A stretch of 44,536 bases of DNA from an uncultured Actinomycetes bacterium (GTDB lineage Bacteria > Actinomycetota > Thermoleophilia > Miltoncostaeales > Miltoncostaeaceae): the NCBI GenBank assembly GCA_903896045.1, contig CAITWD010000008.1, positions 1 to 44,536 on the forward strand, written 5' to 3'. Below are positions 43,888 to 44,536 of the stretch, piece by piece (position 1 is the first letter of the stretch; every line of letters starts with the position of its first letter). Under the pieces are notes generated by a model. The model was not told the origin of the DNA, searched no databases, and saw only the letters and a list, made by a program, of their open reading frames with translations. Both the position numbers and the translations under genes were made by a program.

Positions 43888-43890
43888 ATG
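43875..43890 (+). promoter_or_regulatory. Candidate leaderless promoter of collagen-like gene
   Basis: TGTAAT (43875-43880), five of six bases of TATAAT, lies 7 nt before the ATG at 43888. No Shine-Dalgarno is present. Confidence 0.35.
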
Positions 43891-44536
43891 AGAAAACCAT
43901 CAGCAGCGACAGCCATTGCCATCACTGCACTTGTGGTGGCCGCCGCCGGTACGGGGGCCGCAGCAACGCATTACGCAATTACCAACAAGAATCAGATCGC
44001 GCCAAAGGTTCGGGCGCAGTTGCACGGAGCCCAGGGCAAGCGGGGTCCGAAGGGTGATCCGGGCGCACACGGGACCAACGGGACTCCTGGGGCAACTGGA
44101 GCAACGGGCCCACAGGGACCTCCCGGATTAGCAGGATCCGAGATGGGAGGCTGTTTGAGCAGCCCCTCCAATCTATGGCAAATCGGGTCGGTGAGTTGCA
44201 CAGTTTCCATCGGCAAAGCCCCGAGGGAAGTCGCATTTGATGGCACCCATATTTGGGTCGCAAACTCTGGCGGCAACAGCGTCACCGAACTCAATGCCTC
44301 AAACGGATCGACAGTCGGCACATATTCGGTCGGTACAAATCCGTATGGAATCGCATTTGATGGCACCCATATTTGGGTCACAAACAATGGCGCCTGCTTT
44401 CTTTGTGCGATTCACAATACCGTCACCGAACTCAATGCCTCAGACGGGTCGACAGTCGGCACTATTTCGGTCGGTGCAAATCCGTATGGAATCGCATTTG
44501 ATGGCACCCATATTTGGGTCGCAAACTCTGGCGGCA
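43888..44536 (+). CDS. Secreted collagen-like/beta-propeller repeat protein (partial)
   Basis: Open to the right edge of the window: 216 codons are visible and the gene is cut. A signal or anchor segment (about residues 7-27, AIAITALVVAAAGTGAAA) is followed by a linker and a collagen-like Gly-X-Y tract (about 48-82, GKRGPKGDPGAHG, GATGATGPQGPPG). From about residue 114 tandem repeats start, each with VAFDGTHIWVANSGG, TVTELNASDGSTVG and SVGANPYG, the YVTN/NHL-type beta-propeller repeat seen in virginiamycin B lyase-like and surface proteins. Three repeats begin; the unit is 40 aa, with the second lengthened by 7 aa (ACFLCAI). The protein is probably a cell-surface adhesin or matrix component; its function is unknown. 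Codon choice looks repeated and less GC-biased than in the neighbouring genes. Confidence 0.8.
   Translation, partial: MRKPSAATAIAITALVVAAAGTGAAATHYAITNKNQIAPKVRAQLHGAQGKRGPKGDPGAHGTNGTPGATGATGPQGPPGLAGSEMGGCLSSPSNLWQIGSVSCTVSIGKAPREVAFDGTHIWVANSGGNSVTELNASNGSTVGTYSVGTNPYGIAFDGTHIWVTNNGACFLCAIHNTVTELNASDGSTVGTISVGANPYGIAFDGTHIWVANSGG

Noticed and set aside
1-44536. CRISPR array, transposase, prophage or toxin-antitoxin system
   Set aside because: I looked on both strands for regular spaced repeats, DDE/integrase motifs, phage structural genes and small toxin pairs; only the protein-coding repeats at 44.2-44.5 kb were found.

Overview
The window is GC-rich, gene-dense chromosomal core DNA from a bacterium that I place in the Actinomycetota. 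The evidence is an NADPH:F420 oxidoreductase gene, a DUF1844 gene, a GCS2-type glutamate-cysteine ligase, Rex, a K+-independent H+-pyrophosphatase, actinobacterial-type UvrA and PolA, and many apparently leaderless starts. A deep lineage such as Thermoleophilia is my best guess, from gene content only; there is no rRNA or other phylogenetic anchor. I see no CRISPR array, insertion sequence, prophage or recognisable defence system. The content is mostly housekeeping, and the interest lies in promoter architecture, a few divergent proteins and one repeat-rich surface gene cut by the right edge.

Layout. 1-4.9 kb: two small unknown genes, a DUF4097-like membrane-anchored protein, thiL, a divergent FtsH-like protease and a small zincin. 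4.9-9.5 kb (minus strand): cysE-pcrA-folD-npdG, divergent from a GNAT acetyltransferase. 10.2-15.4 kb (minus): hppA, a GRAM-like protein, an Rrf2 regulator, a PfkB kinase and cysK. 15.6-22.1 kb (minus): UDG-tsaE-tsaB-rimI-tsaD (t6A tRNA modification), rex with a likely autoregulatory operator, then GCS2-DUF1844-MTAP. 22.2-28.4 kb (plus): panC-panD-panB, then a Zur-like regulator and a zinc ABC transporter znuA-znuC-znuB-znuB behind a Zur-box-like palindrome. 28.5-36.2 kb (minus): fumC, uvrB, uvrA and an M20 peptidase. 36.3-42 kb: a glyoxalase (plus), then polA-J-like-membrane protein and rpsA-coaE on the minus strand. 42.1-44.5 kb (plus): an ACT-domain malic enzyme, tRNA-Leu(CAA) and its terminator, and the start of a collagen-like/beta-propeller secreted protein.

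How the genes work together. Several neighbours share pathways: cysE with cysK nearby (cysteine synthesis), panB/C/D (pantothenate) with coaE further along (last step of CoA synthesis), the near-complete t6A set with rimI, uvrA/uvrB/pcrA/polA/UDG (excision repair), and fumC with malic enzyme (C4-acid metabolism). Tight coupling is common: ATGA, GTGA or TGATG overlaps join at least nine gene pairs.

The most striking pattern is regulatory. At about ten transcription-unit heads or internal operon starts, a TANNNT hexamer lies exactly 6 or 7 nt before the start codon and no Shine-Dalgarno is present, which implies leaderless mRNAs. At cysE/GNAT two such promoters face apart with their -10 hexamers overlapping by 2 bp. 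No stretch longer than 300 bases lacks a gene.
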